Origin: Rhodoplanes sp963712435
GTDB lineage: Bacteria; Pseudomonadota; Alphaproteobacteria; Rhizobiales; Xanthobacteraceae
Reading direction: 5' to 3'
DNA length: 64,000 bases
NCBI GenBank assembly: GCA_963712435.1
Contig: CAVQIB010000013.1
Location: 62,001-126,000, forward strand
This document shows, in pieces, positions 1-10,732 of this stretch; the stretch's first letter is position 1, and each line of letters opens with the position of its first letter. Made by a program: the position numbers and the translations under genes. The notes under the pieces were generated by a model, which saw only the letters and a program-made list of their open reading frames with translations, searched no databases and had not been told where the DNA came from.

Positions 1-959
1 ATGGCGAAACCCTCGACGGCGGCGATCCACGGCTTTTCGAGCGTCTCGCCGCTCACATCGTCGGGCGGAATCTCCGGATCGGCCAGACCGCGATAAATCT
101 TGTGCACGTAGCCGAGATCGCGCTCGATATACCAGAGAAAAGGAATTCTCCCGCGATAGAGATGGGTCAGATTGATGCCGGCGCCGAAGATGCGGCGGTC
201 CCCGTCTCGCGCATGCTGAACCCGTCCGCCGCGCAGCACGACGACGCTGGTCGAACCATCGAGCAGCGCGAGGTCGACGCAGGTCGCCATGGCGGACAGC
301 GTCGTCTCATCCTCCGCGTTCAGATGGCGCGGATTGCGCATCGTGACGACGCTGGCCTTGCCGTGTCGTGCGACCGACGCGCCGCCAAGGTCGACGCTGC
401 CGTCGCGGGCGAGCCGGGGCGCGAGCTCTACGGCCTCGCGGAGCGGCAGCAGCATGGCATGGCAGAGATGGCGGCCGTGTCGCTCGGAGGCAAGCACGGC
501 GGAGAGGAACAGGCCCTGGTCGATCTCCACCCCGTTCTTGTCGCGCAGCGGCAGCCGGCCTTCCGCCTCCACCTCTTGCGCGCTCGGCACGAGCCCGGGC
601 GCCGCAAGCGCGGCCGCGGCCACAAGCTCATGGATTCGCAGGAAGCGCGATCGGCCCTCGGTCAAGCCGTCATAGAGCTCTCCGGCATGGGCGCCCAGAA
701 ACGCCGTTCGCGCTCGCCGCGCCTGCGAGACGATCAACTCGGCCGCCGCGCGTTCGGCCGCGTTGCGTCGCGATTTGTCGGGAAGCCGCGCAAGCAGACC
801 GGCCGAGCGATTCCAGAATTCCGCGAAGGCGGGGGAATCCGCGTCGAACGCCGCACTGACGTGCGGACGCGCGCGCGCCCACGCCGCGACCTCGTCCGAA
901 TCGAGGCCCGCGGCGGGCAAGGGCTCGGCCGAGGGATCGCCAATTGCCGGCTTCGTCAT
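1..959 (-). CDS. DpgC-like crotonase-family protein (partial)
   Basis: The gene starts at an ATG (957-959) and runs off the left edge, leaving about 319 residues in one unbroken frame. A helical N-terminal half (residues about 1-190) carries EIDQGLFLS and GRHLCHAMLLP. The second half begins a crotonase core with MRNPRHLNAEDE and the loop GAGINLTHLYRG. This layout matches the DpgC group (3,5-dihydroxyphenylacetyl-CoA 1,2-dioxygenase), a cofactor-free oxygenase with an added N-terminal helical domain, known from glycopeptide-antibiotic producers. Proteobacterial relatives are common and their substrates are unknown to me. No partner genes of dihydroxyphenylglycine synthesis are visible, so a related acyl-CoA reaction is as likely as the DpgC reaction itself. 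It is transcribed away from DUF2865, with a short 70-base gap. Confidence 0.7.
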   Translation of the reverse strand, partial: MTKPAIGDPSAEPLPAAGLDSDEVAAWARARPHVSAAFDADSPAFAEFWNRSAGLLARLPDKSRRNAAERAAAELIVSQARRARTAFLGAHAGELYDGLTEGRSRFLRIHELVAAAALAAPGLVPSAQEVEAEGRLPLRDKNGVEIDQGLFLSAVLASERHGRHLCHAMLLPLREAVELAPRLARDGSVDLGGASVARHGKASVVTMRNPRHLNAEDETTLSAMATCVDLALLDGSTSVVVLRGGRVQHARDGDRRIFGAGINLTHLYRGRIPFLWYIERDLGYVHKIYRGLADPEIPPDDVSGETLEKPWIAAVEGFA

Positions 960-1032
960 GAGTCGTTTCAAACCGTCGGACCGCCAACCATACAGTCGAC
1001 AAGGTAGCGCGTGACGGCGCGCCGCGCCAGCG

Positions 1033-1963
1033 TCAGCGCACTGACGCCTGGACGTCGCGGTCCCGTTTTTCCGCACGCGACTCCGCCCTGACCGAGCGCG
1101 ACTGCAACACGCCGCTCCTGTGAGGAGCGCCGGATGCGCCCGACGAGCGCCGTGACTTGGATCGACCGAGCGGCTGCTCGATCGATTCAAGATAGGCGGC
1201 AAGCCCGCGCTCCATCCGCCGAACTCTGCGGTAGGGGACAAAATCCTTTTCGCGGTAGGGAAACTTGGCGCTGCCGACAAAGACGCGGATCCCGGTTTCG
1301 GTGACCACGATGTCATTCGGGGCGAGCGTCGGATCGTCCTGCAATGCCGCGATTCCGGTCTTCGCTTGGTCTCCGCACGTGCAGCCCTCCTTGAGGCTCG
1401 TGCGGTACGCAAACGCGGCCGGCAGCGAAGAGTACGGCTTTCCTTTTCTTGTCACCGCATTGTCGATCTCGTCGTCATCCTTGGCGAGACGATACGCTTC
1501 GGTCTCGGTTGCGGGGCACAGCGCGGCGCAGATCTTGCCGTCGTCGGCCGTGCTCGCGCTTGGCGTCGCCGGGAAATAGAAGCCGTCGCAGGTTCTGACG
1601 CAGTACAGGCCGCCGCTCGCGCGGGCGTTTCTTCGCCGCGACGATCTCATCGCTCGCTTCCTGCGTGCTTCCCTGCGCTTGGCGGAGTCCTCACGCCTGC
1701 TTGCGTCCCGGCGTTCGTTTGCGTCCTGACGCGTGCTGGTATCCGGCCGTTTCGGCCAGACCGTCAGTTTGGTGCGGGTCGTGGACGTCTGTGTGTCGTA
1801 GCCGCGCGGCAGCGATGGGGCCGGCGCCGCGCTCGGCCGACGTGCGGCGCTGATATTCTTCACGCCAGAAATCCATGACTTCATTCGCGCGCAGCGCCGC
1901 GACGCAGAGGACGACTGCGGTTGTCGCGGTACCCAAAGCAACAAGCACGCGGAAAGACAACAT
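1033..1963 (-). CDS. DUF2865 envelope protein with N-terminal membrane anchor (frameshifted)
   Basis: The C-terminal two thirds hold the DUF2865 signature: a cysteine-containing run YCVRTCDGFYFP, then CAALCP, SSLPAAFAYR and CTCG, ending in a basic, Ser/Arg-rich tail. A separate upstream frame starting at 1963 (MLSFRVLVALGTATT) encodes one hydrophobic segment followed by ANEVMDFWREEY, which looks like a signal anchor. Joining the two needs a single extra base removed at about 1850-1880, the same kind of shift seen elsewhere in the window. The protein would then be about 309 residues with a Lys/Arg/Ala-rich linker. DUF2865 is, as far as I know, restricted to Hyphomicrobiales and has no assigned function; an export signal and paired cysteines suggest a periplasmic location. 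An alternative start lies at 2026. Confidence 0.65.
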
Positions 1964-2247
1964 GCTCACACCGGCCGCAAGCAATGACAAAATCGCGGCC
2001 GCGCCGGATGGCTGTGGCCCATTCAAGTCGCATGTCGCAAACTCGACGGGCAGAGCCTTGTTCCGGCCGGTACGTCAGCACCTTGTGGCTGCAAGGACTG
2101 GCGAGACGTGTACGTCGCTGTCGGAACTGGGCTCAGGCAGCAGAGCAACAAAATAGCGAACTCCGATCCATCGGACCGGAGTTCGCTTGTTCGAAGGTCG
2201 TCGCGCGTGAAGCGCGCGCCCCGCACGACAAGTGCGCTGGCGCGGCG

Positions 2248-2650
<403 letters not shown>

Positions 2651-2802
2651 TCTGCCTCTCCTCGCGCCCCCGCCGGTACTGCCGTGAGCGATCGTCCGCC
2701 ATTATTACGCAGCGCGCACTCCGCCGGTTACCCGCGATCACCGGGATGTGACGCTCGCGGCAGACGATTTTCGCCGCCGGGATGCGGCGCGAAGCGCAGC
2801 CG

Positions 2803-3195
2803 TCATGCCGACGGGTCGTCCCGGCCCTCGTCAGGATCCCGAGCGCTTCTCGCGTCAAACGCATCGCGCCGCTTGCGGCGAAGCATGCGGCGGACTTTCG
2901 CCGGGTCGGCGGCGCATGCATGCGCCTCCTTGTCGAGCGCGCGCAGCGCATCGAGGATGTCATCGACCGGGACCGGGCGCGAACCGCCGGGCGCCTGCCG
3001 AAGGGCGGGCACAGCCTCGACCGCGCAGGCGTCGGACGCCCATGAGGCGAGGATCGCCCGTTTCTCGTTGAGCGTCAGATCGGGGTCCTGGACCACGTTT
3101 ACGGGATGCTCGAAGGCCTGCGCCGGGTGCAGCAGCGCATCGAGATCGAAATCGAACCGCTTTCGTTCCGGAGGGGGAGAGTCGAAGCTCTTCAT
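2803..3195 (-). CDS. Small conserved protein of unknown function
   Basis: About 130 residues in one frame, starting at MKSFDSPPPERKRF; an earlier ATG at 3219 would add eight residues. The recognisable block is the stretch HPVNVVQDPDLTLNEKRAILA, followed by SWASDACAVE and then VPVDDILDALRAL and a very basic C-terminus (RRMLRRKRRD). Similar short proteins are widespread in Bradyrhizobium and relatives, but I know of no assigned role. It has no signal peptide or membrane segment and is predicted to be soluble. It sits alone between msrB and the FAD oxidoreductase with 150-base gaps on each side, so context gives no function. Confidence 0.6.
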   Translation of the reverse strand: MKSFDSPPPERKRFDFDLDALLHPAQAFEHPVNVVQDPDLTLNEKRAILASWASDACAVEAVPALRQAPGGSRPVPVDDILDALRALDKEAHACAADPAKVRRMLRRKRRDAFDARSARDPDEGRDDPSA

Positions 3196-3372
3196 AGCCA
3201 CATTCTCCTGCAAGAGCACATGGTTACGAATGGCGCCCGGGCGGCCGGGCGCTCTGCAAGGTTCGATTTAGGCGAACCGGCGGGGCGGTCAAGGCACGGT
3301 CCTGCGACCTGATTGCGCACCCGGCGGGCAAGGCGGGTCGTGCCGCCGCAACACGGGTTGCTTTCAAGGCTG

Positions 3373-4515
3373 CTATTTTCGTTGCAAGTTTTTGAACTGT
3401 CGCATGAAACGGCGGTCGAGCCAATCCTTCCACCACCATGCCCATGCGCCCCCGAAGGCGAGGCCGTTGCGCGTGCCGATGGCGCGGCGCTCGCCCGTCG
3501 AAACAAGGTAGAGCGCGTCACGCTGCGGCTGGAAGGGCCGCAAAGGCCGCCCGACCAGCGTTCGCCGGATATTGTCGGCGAGCACGGGGCCCGCGCGCAC
3601 CGCATAGACGCCTGACTTCGGCAATTCGCGCGGCGCGAACGAGATGATGTCTCCGGCGGCGAACACGTCGTCCCGCCCGGCGACGCGCAGCGTTGCGTCG
3701 ACCACGACAAAGCCGCGCGCGTCGAGCGGCAGCCCGGTTGCGGCGAGCCAGCCGGCGGCGGCCGCCTGCGTCACCCAGAGGATTTCATCCGCCTCGATCG
3801 GCGCCCGGTCAAGGAATAGAAGCCGGCCGGCCTCGACCCGCGCGACGGGCGCTCCGGTGACGACGGCTATTCCGCGCTCCGCAAAGAGCGCGCGGAAGCG
3901 CGCGCGGAAGCGGGCGGGGAATTCCGGCAATATCTCGGAACTGGCGGAGACGAGCACGAAGGCGAGCCCGCCCGGTTTAAAGCCCGCGCGCGCGACCTCC
4001 CGTGACAGACGGCGCTCGATCGCCAGCAGCAGTTCGACGCCGCCTGCGCCGCCGCCGACGACGGCGACGCGGGCAAGCCCTTTCTGCGCGAGCGTCCGCG
4101 CCATCAGCGCCTCGAACCGAGCAAGGAAGCCGTCGATCGGCTTGACCGGGATCGCGTGCTCGTGCGCGCCGGGCACGTCGGCCGTGTTCGGGGTCGAGCC
4201 GATATCGATGGAGAGAAGGTCGTAGGGGAGGGGCGGGCCGTTGCGGCGGATGACGGACTTGTTCGCGAGGTCGAGGCCGACAACCTCGTCCTCAATGAGC
4301 CGCGCCGAAGCAAACTCCGTCAGCGGGACGGTGTCGATATGGATGTCGTCGAACCCGTAATGCCCGGCGACGAGGCCCGGCAGCATTCCGGAATAAGGCG
4401 TATGACGCTTGCGGCTGATCAAGGTCAAATCTGCGCCGGCGACCGGCTGCAATCCGAAATCACGCAGCACCGTCACATGCGCATGCCCGGCGCCGACCAG
4501 TACGACGTTCTTCAT
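3373..4515 (-). CDS. FAD-dependent pyridine nucleotide-disulfide oxidoreductase, type found fused to SelD
   Basis: 380 residues, intact. The N-terminal FAD-binding fold is MKNVVLVGAGHAHVTVLRDF, an unusual GxGHAH variant of the GxGxxG dinucleotide motif. A second dinucleotide fold follows at about residue 150 (VAVVGGGAGGVELLLAI), and a C-terminal FAD motif (DDVFAAGDIISF) completes the NDH-2-like architecture. The GHAH signature with RKRHTPYSGMLPG is typical of the subfamily also found as an N-terminal fusion to selenophosphate synthetase. No selD or selenocysteine gene lies nearby, so a role in selenium metabolism cannot be claimed; a quinone-linked NADH oxidase activity is equally possible. 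It is divergently arranged with asnB, sharing a 184-base upstream region. Confidence 0.75.
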   Translation of the reverse strand: MKNVVLVGAGHAHVTVLRDFGLQPVAGADLTLISRKRHTPYSGMLPGLVAGHYGFDDIHIDTVPLTEFASARLIEDEVVGLDLANKSVIRRNGPPLPYDLLSIDIGSTPNTADVPGAHEHAIPVKPIDGFLARFEALMARTLAQKGLARVAVVGGGAGGVELLLAIERRLSREVARAGFKPGGLAFVLVSASSEILPEFPARFRARFRALFAERGIAVVTGAPVARVEAGRLLFLDRAPIEADEILWVTQAAAAGWLAATGLPLDARGFVVVDATLRVAGRDDVFAAGDIISFAPRELPKSGVYAVRAGPVLADNIRRTLVGRPLRPFQPQRDALYLVSTGERRAIGTRNGLAFGGAWAWWWKDWLDRRFMRQFKNLQRK

Positions 4516-4698
4516 GCCGCGTGCCTCATGCCGCCTGCCTCGCGCCCATGCTTTGCATGACCTTCCGCAATGATTTGCCTGTTGCTCAAGGCCGCGGCGG
4601 ATGAGACCCCCGCGGGCGGCGCGTGTCCATGCCGCTCGACGCTCCTTGCAGCGAGCGTTACAAGACGCAATGCGTTCGAACCTTCAGCGAGCGGCGCA

Positions 4699-6637
4699 AT
4701 GTGCGGCATAGCCGGGATGATCGACTGGCGGGCCTCGACGGGGTCGGACGCGCTGCGTGCGATCGGCGAGGCCATGAGCGGCACGCTTCGCCATCGCGGG
4801 CCGGACGGCGGCGGCGTCTGGGTGGAAGCCGAGAGCGGCGCGATGCTGTCGCAGCGCCGCCTCGCCATTATCGATCTGAGCGACGGCGGGGCGCAACCGA
4901 TGCACTCGGCCGACCGCCGCCATGTGATCGTCTTCAACGGGGAGATCTACAACTACCGCGACATCCGCCGCGAACTGGAAGGCTGCGGCCGGTCCATGCG
5001 CAGCGATTCCGACACCGAGGTGCTGCTGGAAGCGTGCGCCGCCTGGGGCGTCGAAAGCGCGATCGAACGCGCGATCGGCATGTTCGCTTTTGCGCTCTGG
5101 GATCGCGGCGCGCGCACGCTGTCTCTGGTGCGCGATCGGATGGGCATCAAGCCGATGTATTACGCGGCGACGCCGGACCGGCTGCTGTTTGCGTCCGAGC
5201 TCAAGGCGCTGCGCGCCGCGCCCGACTGGACGCCGAGCATCGACGAGGATGCGGTCGCCGGCTATTTGCGGCACGGCTACATCGCGCAGCCGCGCACGAT
5301 CTACCGCGAAGCGGCGAAACTGCCGCCCGGCCATATCCTCACTGTGCGCCAGGACGCTGCGCCGAAACTCGCGTGTTTCTGGGATTTGCGCAGCATTGCG
5401 ATCGCGGGCCAATCCCGCAACGATCCCGCTCCCGACCCGGAGGAGGCGGTCGAGCGTCTCGACGCGCTGCTGCGCGACGCGGTGCGACTGCGGATGATCG
5501 CCGATGTGCCGCTCGGCGCATTCCTGTCGGGCGGGATCGATTCATCGACCGTCGTCGCCCTCATGCAGGCGCAGAGCACGCGGCCGGTGAAGACGTTCTC
5601 GATCGGGTTCCACGCGCACGGCTACGACGAGGCGCAGCATGCCCGCCAGGTCGCCGCCCATCTCGGCGCCGACCACACCGAGTTCTATGTCGAGCCGCGC
5701 CACGCGCTCGACGTCATTCCGCGCCTGCCCGAGTGGTACGACGAGCCGTTCGCCGACCCTTCGCAGATCCCCACTTTCCTCGTCTCGGAACTCACGCGCC
5801 AGCACGTCACCGTCGCTCTCTCCGGCGACGGCGGGGACGAATTGTTCGCCGGCTATCCGCGTTACGAACTGACGCAGCGCATGGCGCAGGCCCTGAACGC
5901 CGTGCCGTACCGATTGCACGCGCCCATCGCGCGCGCGTTGCGCGCGCTGTCCCCCGCCGCGTGGAACCGGCTGCTCCGATGTATCCCCTCGCGGCTGCGG
6001 GGGCCGCTGTCAGGCGACAAGCTCCTCAAGGCCGCAACCCTGTTCGACCATTCCGACGCCGGACGCGATCTACCGACGCCTGGTCAGTCAATGGGACAAG
6101 CCGGACGAAGTCGCGGCGGCGGGGACCGAGCCGCATGGGCCTTTCTGGGACACGACGCTCGCGTCCGATTTTCCCGCGCTCATTCCGCGCCTGCAATATC
6201 TCGACATGATCACCTATCTGCCCGACGATATCCTCACCAAGGTGGATCGGGCCACCATGGCGGTCGGCCTGGAAGGGCGCGTGCCCCTGCTCGATCACCG
6301 CGTCGTCGCCTATTCCTGGACCTTGCCGCTCGACTTCAAGATACGCCAGGGCCAGAGCAAATGGCTGCTGCGCCGCGTGCTCGACCGTTATGTGCCGCAA
6401 CCATTGATCGATCGGCCGAAAATGGGCTTCGGCGTGCCGATCGACGCCTGGCTGCGCGGGCCGCTGCGGGATTGGGCCGAATTGCTGCTGACGCCCGCGC
6501 GTCTGAACTCGCTCGGACTGGTGCAGGCCGCGCCCGTGCGCCGCGCCTGGCAGGAGCACCTCGAGGGGACGCGCAATTGGCAGTACCCGCTGTGGACCGT
6601 GCTGATGCTGCAGGCCTGGCGCGAGAGGTGGGCGTGA
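4699..6637 (+). CDS. asnB: Asparagine synthetase (glutamine-hydrolysing), polysaccharide-locus type (frameshifted)
   Basis: The start is fixed at 4699 because the class-II amidotransferase needs Cys as the residue after Met (MCGIAGMIDW). Residues 1-210 form the glutaminase domain (LRHRGPDGGG, FNGEIYNYRD). The rest is the ATP-pyrophosphatase domain with the PP-loop LSGGIDSST and LSGDGGDELFAGYPRY. The frame breaks once at about 6060 (after FDHSDA) and continues as DAIYRRLVSQWDKPDE to LPDDILTKVDRATM; the length of 1939 is 646 codons plus one base. The corrected protein is about 645 residues, typical for AsnB of exopolysaccharide loci, where it probably amidates a uronic acid or sugar acid rather than supplying cell asparagine (inference). 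Its stop overlaps the GTG start of the next gene. Confidence 0.88.
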
Positions 6638-7756
6638 GCGGGCGGCCGGGAAAGGTCCTCTATGTCATCACGCATCTGTGGGTCGGCGGCGCCGAGGCGA
6701 CGCTGACCCGCCTCGTGACGGCCGAACCGCGGATCGCCGACGAGATCACGGTGGTGGCTCTCCGGCCGGGAGGACCGCACGCCGATCGCATGCGGGCCGG
6801 CGGCGTCACCGTGGTCGAATTGAACTTCGGCACGCTGCGCGGCGTTGCGGCCGGTCTCTACCGGCTGGCGCGGCTCATCGCGCGTACCCGACCCGACATC
6901 GTGCAGGGCTGGATGTATCACGGCGATCTCGCGGCGCTGATCGGCGCTCGCGCTGTCCGGCCGACGCCGGTCGACCCGGCTCGCCTGGGCCATTCGCGGC
7001 TCGGACATCGATTTCAGCCGCTACAGCCTTCAGCTCCGGCTGGTCGTGAAAGCCTGCGCGCTCCTGTCCCGGCTGCCCGATCTCGTCACCGCCAATTCCG
7101 CGGCGGGGCTGAGAACTCACTTGGGCTACGGCTACCGCCCGCGGCGGGCGGAAATCGTGCCCAATGGCGTCGACACGCAGCGCTTCCGGCCTGATGCGAG
7201 CTTGCGCGCCGCGGCGCGCCGCGAACTCGGCATCCCCGCGGAGGCGATCGTTGTCGCCCATGTCGCCCGCGTCAATCCGATGAAGGACCATGACGGGTTT
7301 CTCGCGGCGATGGCCGAGCTGCCCGACTTGCGCGCCCTGCTGATCGGAACCGACACGGAGCGTCTGCCCGACCGGCCCAATCTGCTGCGGCTCGGCGGTC
7401 GCGATGATGTCGAGCGGCTGCTGCCCGCGGCCGACCTGATCGTGTCGAGTTCCGCCTTCGGCGAGGGCTTTTCCAACGCGCTCGCCGAGGGAATGGCCTG
7501 CGGACTGCCGGCGGTCTCGACCGATGTCGGCGACGCCGCGCTCATCGTGGGGGATGCCGGCGCCGTCGTTCCGCCGCGCGATCCGCGCGCGCTTGCGGCG
7601 GCGATCCGCGCGGTGGCCGGCGAGGGCCCGGCGGCGCACGCCGAACGGGCGCAGCGCGCGCGCGCGCGCATCGTCGAGGCGTTCTCCCTCGAAAAGTCGG
7701 TCGCGCGATGGTCGGGGATTTACGCTTCGCTATGGGCGCGGGACGCCCGGCAATGA
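6634..7756 (+). CDS. GT4-family glycosyltransferase (frameshifted)
   Basis: It begins at a GTG overlapping the asnB stop (GTGA), which indicates translational coupling. The N-terminal half (VLYVITHLWVGGAEATLTRLV, MYHGDLAALIGAR) is a GT-B donor/acceptor fold. The C-terminal half holds VPNGVDTQRFRPD and the E-x7-E region FGEGFSNALAEGMACG that binds the nucleotide sugar. One frame change falls at about 6983, between PTPVDP and LAWAIRGSDIDFSRYS, again consistent with one extra base (1123 = 374 codons + 1). The corrected length is about 373 residues, normal for GT4. It probably adds a sugar to the polysaccharide repeat on the cytoplasmic face of the membrane; donor and acceptor are unknown. Confidence 0.85.
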
Positions 7757-7802
7757 GGGGGCGCTTCCGGCGGCCGCTTGCGGCCAGCGACACGCAATCG
7801 AT

Positions 7803-7970
7803 TTCACCTCTCCCCTGGCGGGAGAGGTTGAATCCGGAACTCGGCCCGGAATCACCTCTCCCCTGTGGGGAGAGGTCGGCGAGCACGAGCCATGCGAGTT
7901 GCGAGCCGGGTGAGGGGGCTGTTGGCTTTGCTCTTGTGCTCCCCCTAACCCGCCGGGGAGAGGTTGGGTC
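7803..7970. repeat. Extragenic palindromic repeats (REP-like)
   Basis: Two near-perfect hairpins lie in tandem: ACCTCTCCCC/GGGAGAGGT at 7806-7828 and ACCTCTCCCC/GGGGAGAGGT at 7854-7876. A degenerate third copy follows at about 7940-7967 (CCCCCTAACCCGCC ... GGGGAGAGGTTGGG). Such CT-rich extragenic palindromes are abundant between genes in Bradyrhizobium and related genomes. They occupy most of the gap between the convergent GT4 and SGNH genes and may act as a bidirectional terminator or mRNA stabiliser. Confidence 0.75.
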
Positions 7971-7983
7971 CGCGTGGTTTTCG

Positions 7984-9105
7984 TTAGCGGGAGGCCCGCG
8001 CGCCGCTCGGCTGCCAGCGCGACACGGTGCTGCTGCGGAGCGCGGCCTCGGCGGCGAGCCCGTGCGCAAGTCCGTTCCAGTGCTGGTCGGTCGGGAACTC
8101 GAATCGCTCGCCGCTGCTCCGAAAGCGTGCGAAAAAGCGCGCATCCATGTCGATCGCCTCGTAGCCGGCCCGACGCGCCTCCGCGATGAAGAACTCGCGC
8201 ATCTGCACGAAATAGCTCGTCGCGACCGCCGGGTCGTCGCTCGGATAACGAACGCCATCGACCACGAACAGGACGCTGCCGGCCGGCCAGCCGGCCTCGC
8301 GCGCGAGATCGCGGAGGAAGGCGAGCACCGCCGCTTTCGACCGGCCGATGCGGTCCGCGCTCGCGCTCGCCGCGGTGTTGCCGACAAAGGTCTCGGCGCG
8401 CGCCGGCGTTACCGGCGTCATCAGCCTGGTCGCAAGCGCGCCCAAATGCTCCCGCGCCTGCAGATTGAACAAGAGATAGCGGGCGAACGCGCTCTTGCGC
8501 GCCGCGATACGGAGCCCGCTCGGCTCGTAATCGAACCGCTGCAATCGCAATGCGCCGTCGGCGCCGGCGACATAGTGGTGAAACCCTGGCCCGCTCTTGT
8601 AGATCGCGAGGCTCTCGTCGAAATCGTTGCCGACGACGACGATCACGAGCGCCTGCGCCCGCCACCGCTCGCGCGCTTCACGCGCCCAGACGAGATACTG
8701 GCTGAGCGGCGCGCCCGAGGCGGCGAAGCTGTAGACGCGGGCCGCCGGGGCGAAGGCTGCGGCGAGCCGGCCGTGCAGCGTGTCCGCAGGCGGGACCATG
8801 GCCGCTTCGACATAGGAGTCCCCGACCACCGCAAGCAAAGGGCGCGCGTCCGCCACGTCGTAGTCGTCGGCGTTCACATAGCCCGCATTGTTGACGCGCA
8901 GCCTGTTCACGATGGAGAAATTCCAGTCGCGCGACCAGGTCACGTCGCGGTTCGGCGTGAACCGGAACACCGGCGCGGACGCGTTCACCGGCATCGCCAT
9001 CAGGCCGTCATTGACCGGCAGAACGCGGCAGGCGATCTCGCCCAGGGCCAGCGCAAGCGCCACCCCGATCAGAACGGAGAGCGCGGCAAGGAGCTTATTG
9101 CGCAT
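7984..9105 (-). CDS. SGNH-hydrolase-like membrane-anchored protein
   Basis: 373 residues, intact. An N-terminal hydrophobic segment (LLAALSVLIGVALALALGEI) anchors the protein, placing the rest in the periplasm. The SGNH pattern is visible as block I VVGDSYVEA (nucleophile Ser) and a C-terminal block V FPTDQHWNGLAH with the Asp-x-x-His pair. This arrangement is found in AlgX/AlgJ-like and GDSL-type proteins that move acyl groups onto or off polysaccharides. It lies downstream of the ABC exporter genes on the same strand and is likely to modify exported glycan. Acetyl transfer versus hydrolysis cannot be told from sequence. Confidence 0.7.
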   Translation of the reverse strand: MRNKLLAALSVLIGVALALALGEIACRVLPVNDGLMAMPVNASAPVFRFTPNRDVTWSRDWNFSIVNRLRVNNAGYVNADDYDVADARPLLAVVGDSYVEAAMVPPADTLHGRLAAAFAPAARVYSFAASGAPLSQYLVWAREARERWRAQALVIVVVGNDFDESLAIYKSGPGFHHYVAGADGALRLQRFDYEPSGLRIAARKSAFARYLLFNLQAREHLGALATRLMTPVTPARAETFVGNTAASASADRIGRSKAAVLAFLRDLAREAGWPAGSVLFVVDGVRYPSDDPAVATSYFVQMREFFIAEARRAGYEAIDMDARFFARFRSSGERFEFPTDQHWNGLAHGLAAEAALRSSTVSRWQPSGARASR

Positions 9106-9228
9106 ACGCGATTTCGGCGCTGTTGAGAAGTCATGAATGGCGTTGGATACAAGGCGCGCCAGGGCGCAGCCGCAGCAAAGGTTCGCCCGCCGTGCTCACG
9201 AAGCGTGAGGCAGTCCCGCTGCCGAGCA

Positions 9229-10732
9229 TCAATCAATGACCTTGATCGCGACCGACAGCATCGGGACGCCGACAAGGCCATGGCGTGCGCCGGAGGTGGT
9301 CGAACTCGAACAGCAGCGCGGTGTCAATGCAATGCAGCATGGCGTGGTCGTCCTCGGCGCCTTCCGCGACGGCGGCGCGGATCGCGTATTGGCCCACCGG
9401 CAGGAGCGGGACCTGGAACCGGAATTCGGCTTCAAAGGGCTGGCCGGCGGCGACCACGAAGGGCTTATGGACAGTGACCAGATAGGTGTTGTCGGCGAAC
9501 AGGACCTGGCCGAGCCGATCGCGCACCTGGAACCCGACGATGGGCGATCGCAGGTCTTTGAGCGCGCGCAGCGTGATTGTCAGACGAACAATGTCGGCGC
9601 CGATGATCCAGGACAGGTCGGCGCCGGTGTCGTCCTGGAATGTGACGCTTTCGATGCGCGCGCCGCCGACGCCGAACCCCTGCGCTCCGTCGGGCGCAAA
9701 CACGTCCGGGATCTGGATATCGTTCCGCCATTGGGTGTGGTTGAGGAAGGCGAGCCGCGGGTCTTTGACCACGCGCGGCGCGCGCGAATTGACGAGTTCG
9801 CTCAGTTCGGGTTGCTCGATGACCAATCCGTCTTTGGGAACGGTTGATTTGATCGGCTCGAATTCCTCAGCCTCGCCGATCTTCTCCAGGTAGCGCCGCG
9901 ACTGGTGCAGGGTGCGCGACGACAGATAGGCGTCGGTCACCTCTCTTGCGGTCCCGATGGCGCGAATGCAGCCCCCGTCGAGCCAAACCGCCTTCTGGCA
10001 CAGCGAGACGACATCGTTGGTCGAATGCGAGACGAACAGGAACGTGCCGCGATTCAGGAACGCGCGAATGAAGGTCATGCATTTCTGCACGAAGAACGCG
10101 TCGCCGACCGCCAATGCTTCGTCGGTGATGATGATGTCGGCCTCGACATGGGCGAGGATCGCAAAGCCGAGCCGCGCGACCATGCCGCTCGAATAGGTCT
10201 TGACGGGCTGATCCATGAAATCGCCGATCTCGGCGAAGGCGGCGATCGAGGGGAACTTGCGCTCGATCTCCTGGCGCGACATCCCGAAGATCGCCGCTTT
10301 CATGTAGACGTTCTCGCGTCCGCTGAAATTGCCATGCAGGCCCGAGGAGACGTCGAGTATGGCCACGCGGCCGTCGAGTTCGACGAAGCCGTGCGTCGGC
10401 CGCAGATTTCCCGACACGATCTTCAGAAGCGTGGACTTGCCGCTGCCATTGACGCCGACAATGCCCCAGCTTTCCCCCTTCTTGACCTCGAACGAAATGT
10501 CCTGCAGCGCGCGGAACTCGCGAAACAGCGTGCGGCGCTTCTCGTCGAACCGCTTCTTGAGCGACGATCCGGCGGGAAGGAGCCCCTGGACGACGGACAG
10601 CGCCGGATAGGCGAGCCGTGCGCCGGGGGACGCCCACAGGGCATAGTGCTTCGAGACATGCGAAATGCGAATCGCAGTCTCGTCCGCCAAGGCGGGAACC
10701 TCGACGGGAGCGTCCGTCACGTCAGATGACAT
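9229..10732 (-). CDS. wzt: Polysaccharide ABC transporter ATPase with glycan-binding C-domain (Wzt type; frameshift near 3' end)
   Basis: The N-terminal 260 residues are the ATPase: Walker A GVNGSGKST, the signature YSSGMVARLGFAI and Walker B IIITDEALAVGD, with the long loop typical of polysaccharide ABC exporters. Residues from about 340 on form a Wzt C-terminal beta-sandwich (GFGVGGARIESVTFQDD ... QVRDRLGQVLFADNTYL) that in E. coli O8/O9a recognises the finished, capped O-polysaccharide. The last codons switch frame at about 9293 (LLFEFDHLR then HGLVGVPMLSVAIKVID); 1504 bases is 501 codons plus one. The start overlaps the permease stop by 11 bases. Presence of the carbohydrate-binding domain implies export of a full-length, modified chain. 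Confidence 0.9.

Noticed and set aside
7803..7970. Short regularly placed palindromes as a CRISPR remnant
   Set aside because: The copies are themselves palindromic with unequal spacing and no spacer structure; they fit extragenic REP-like elements.
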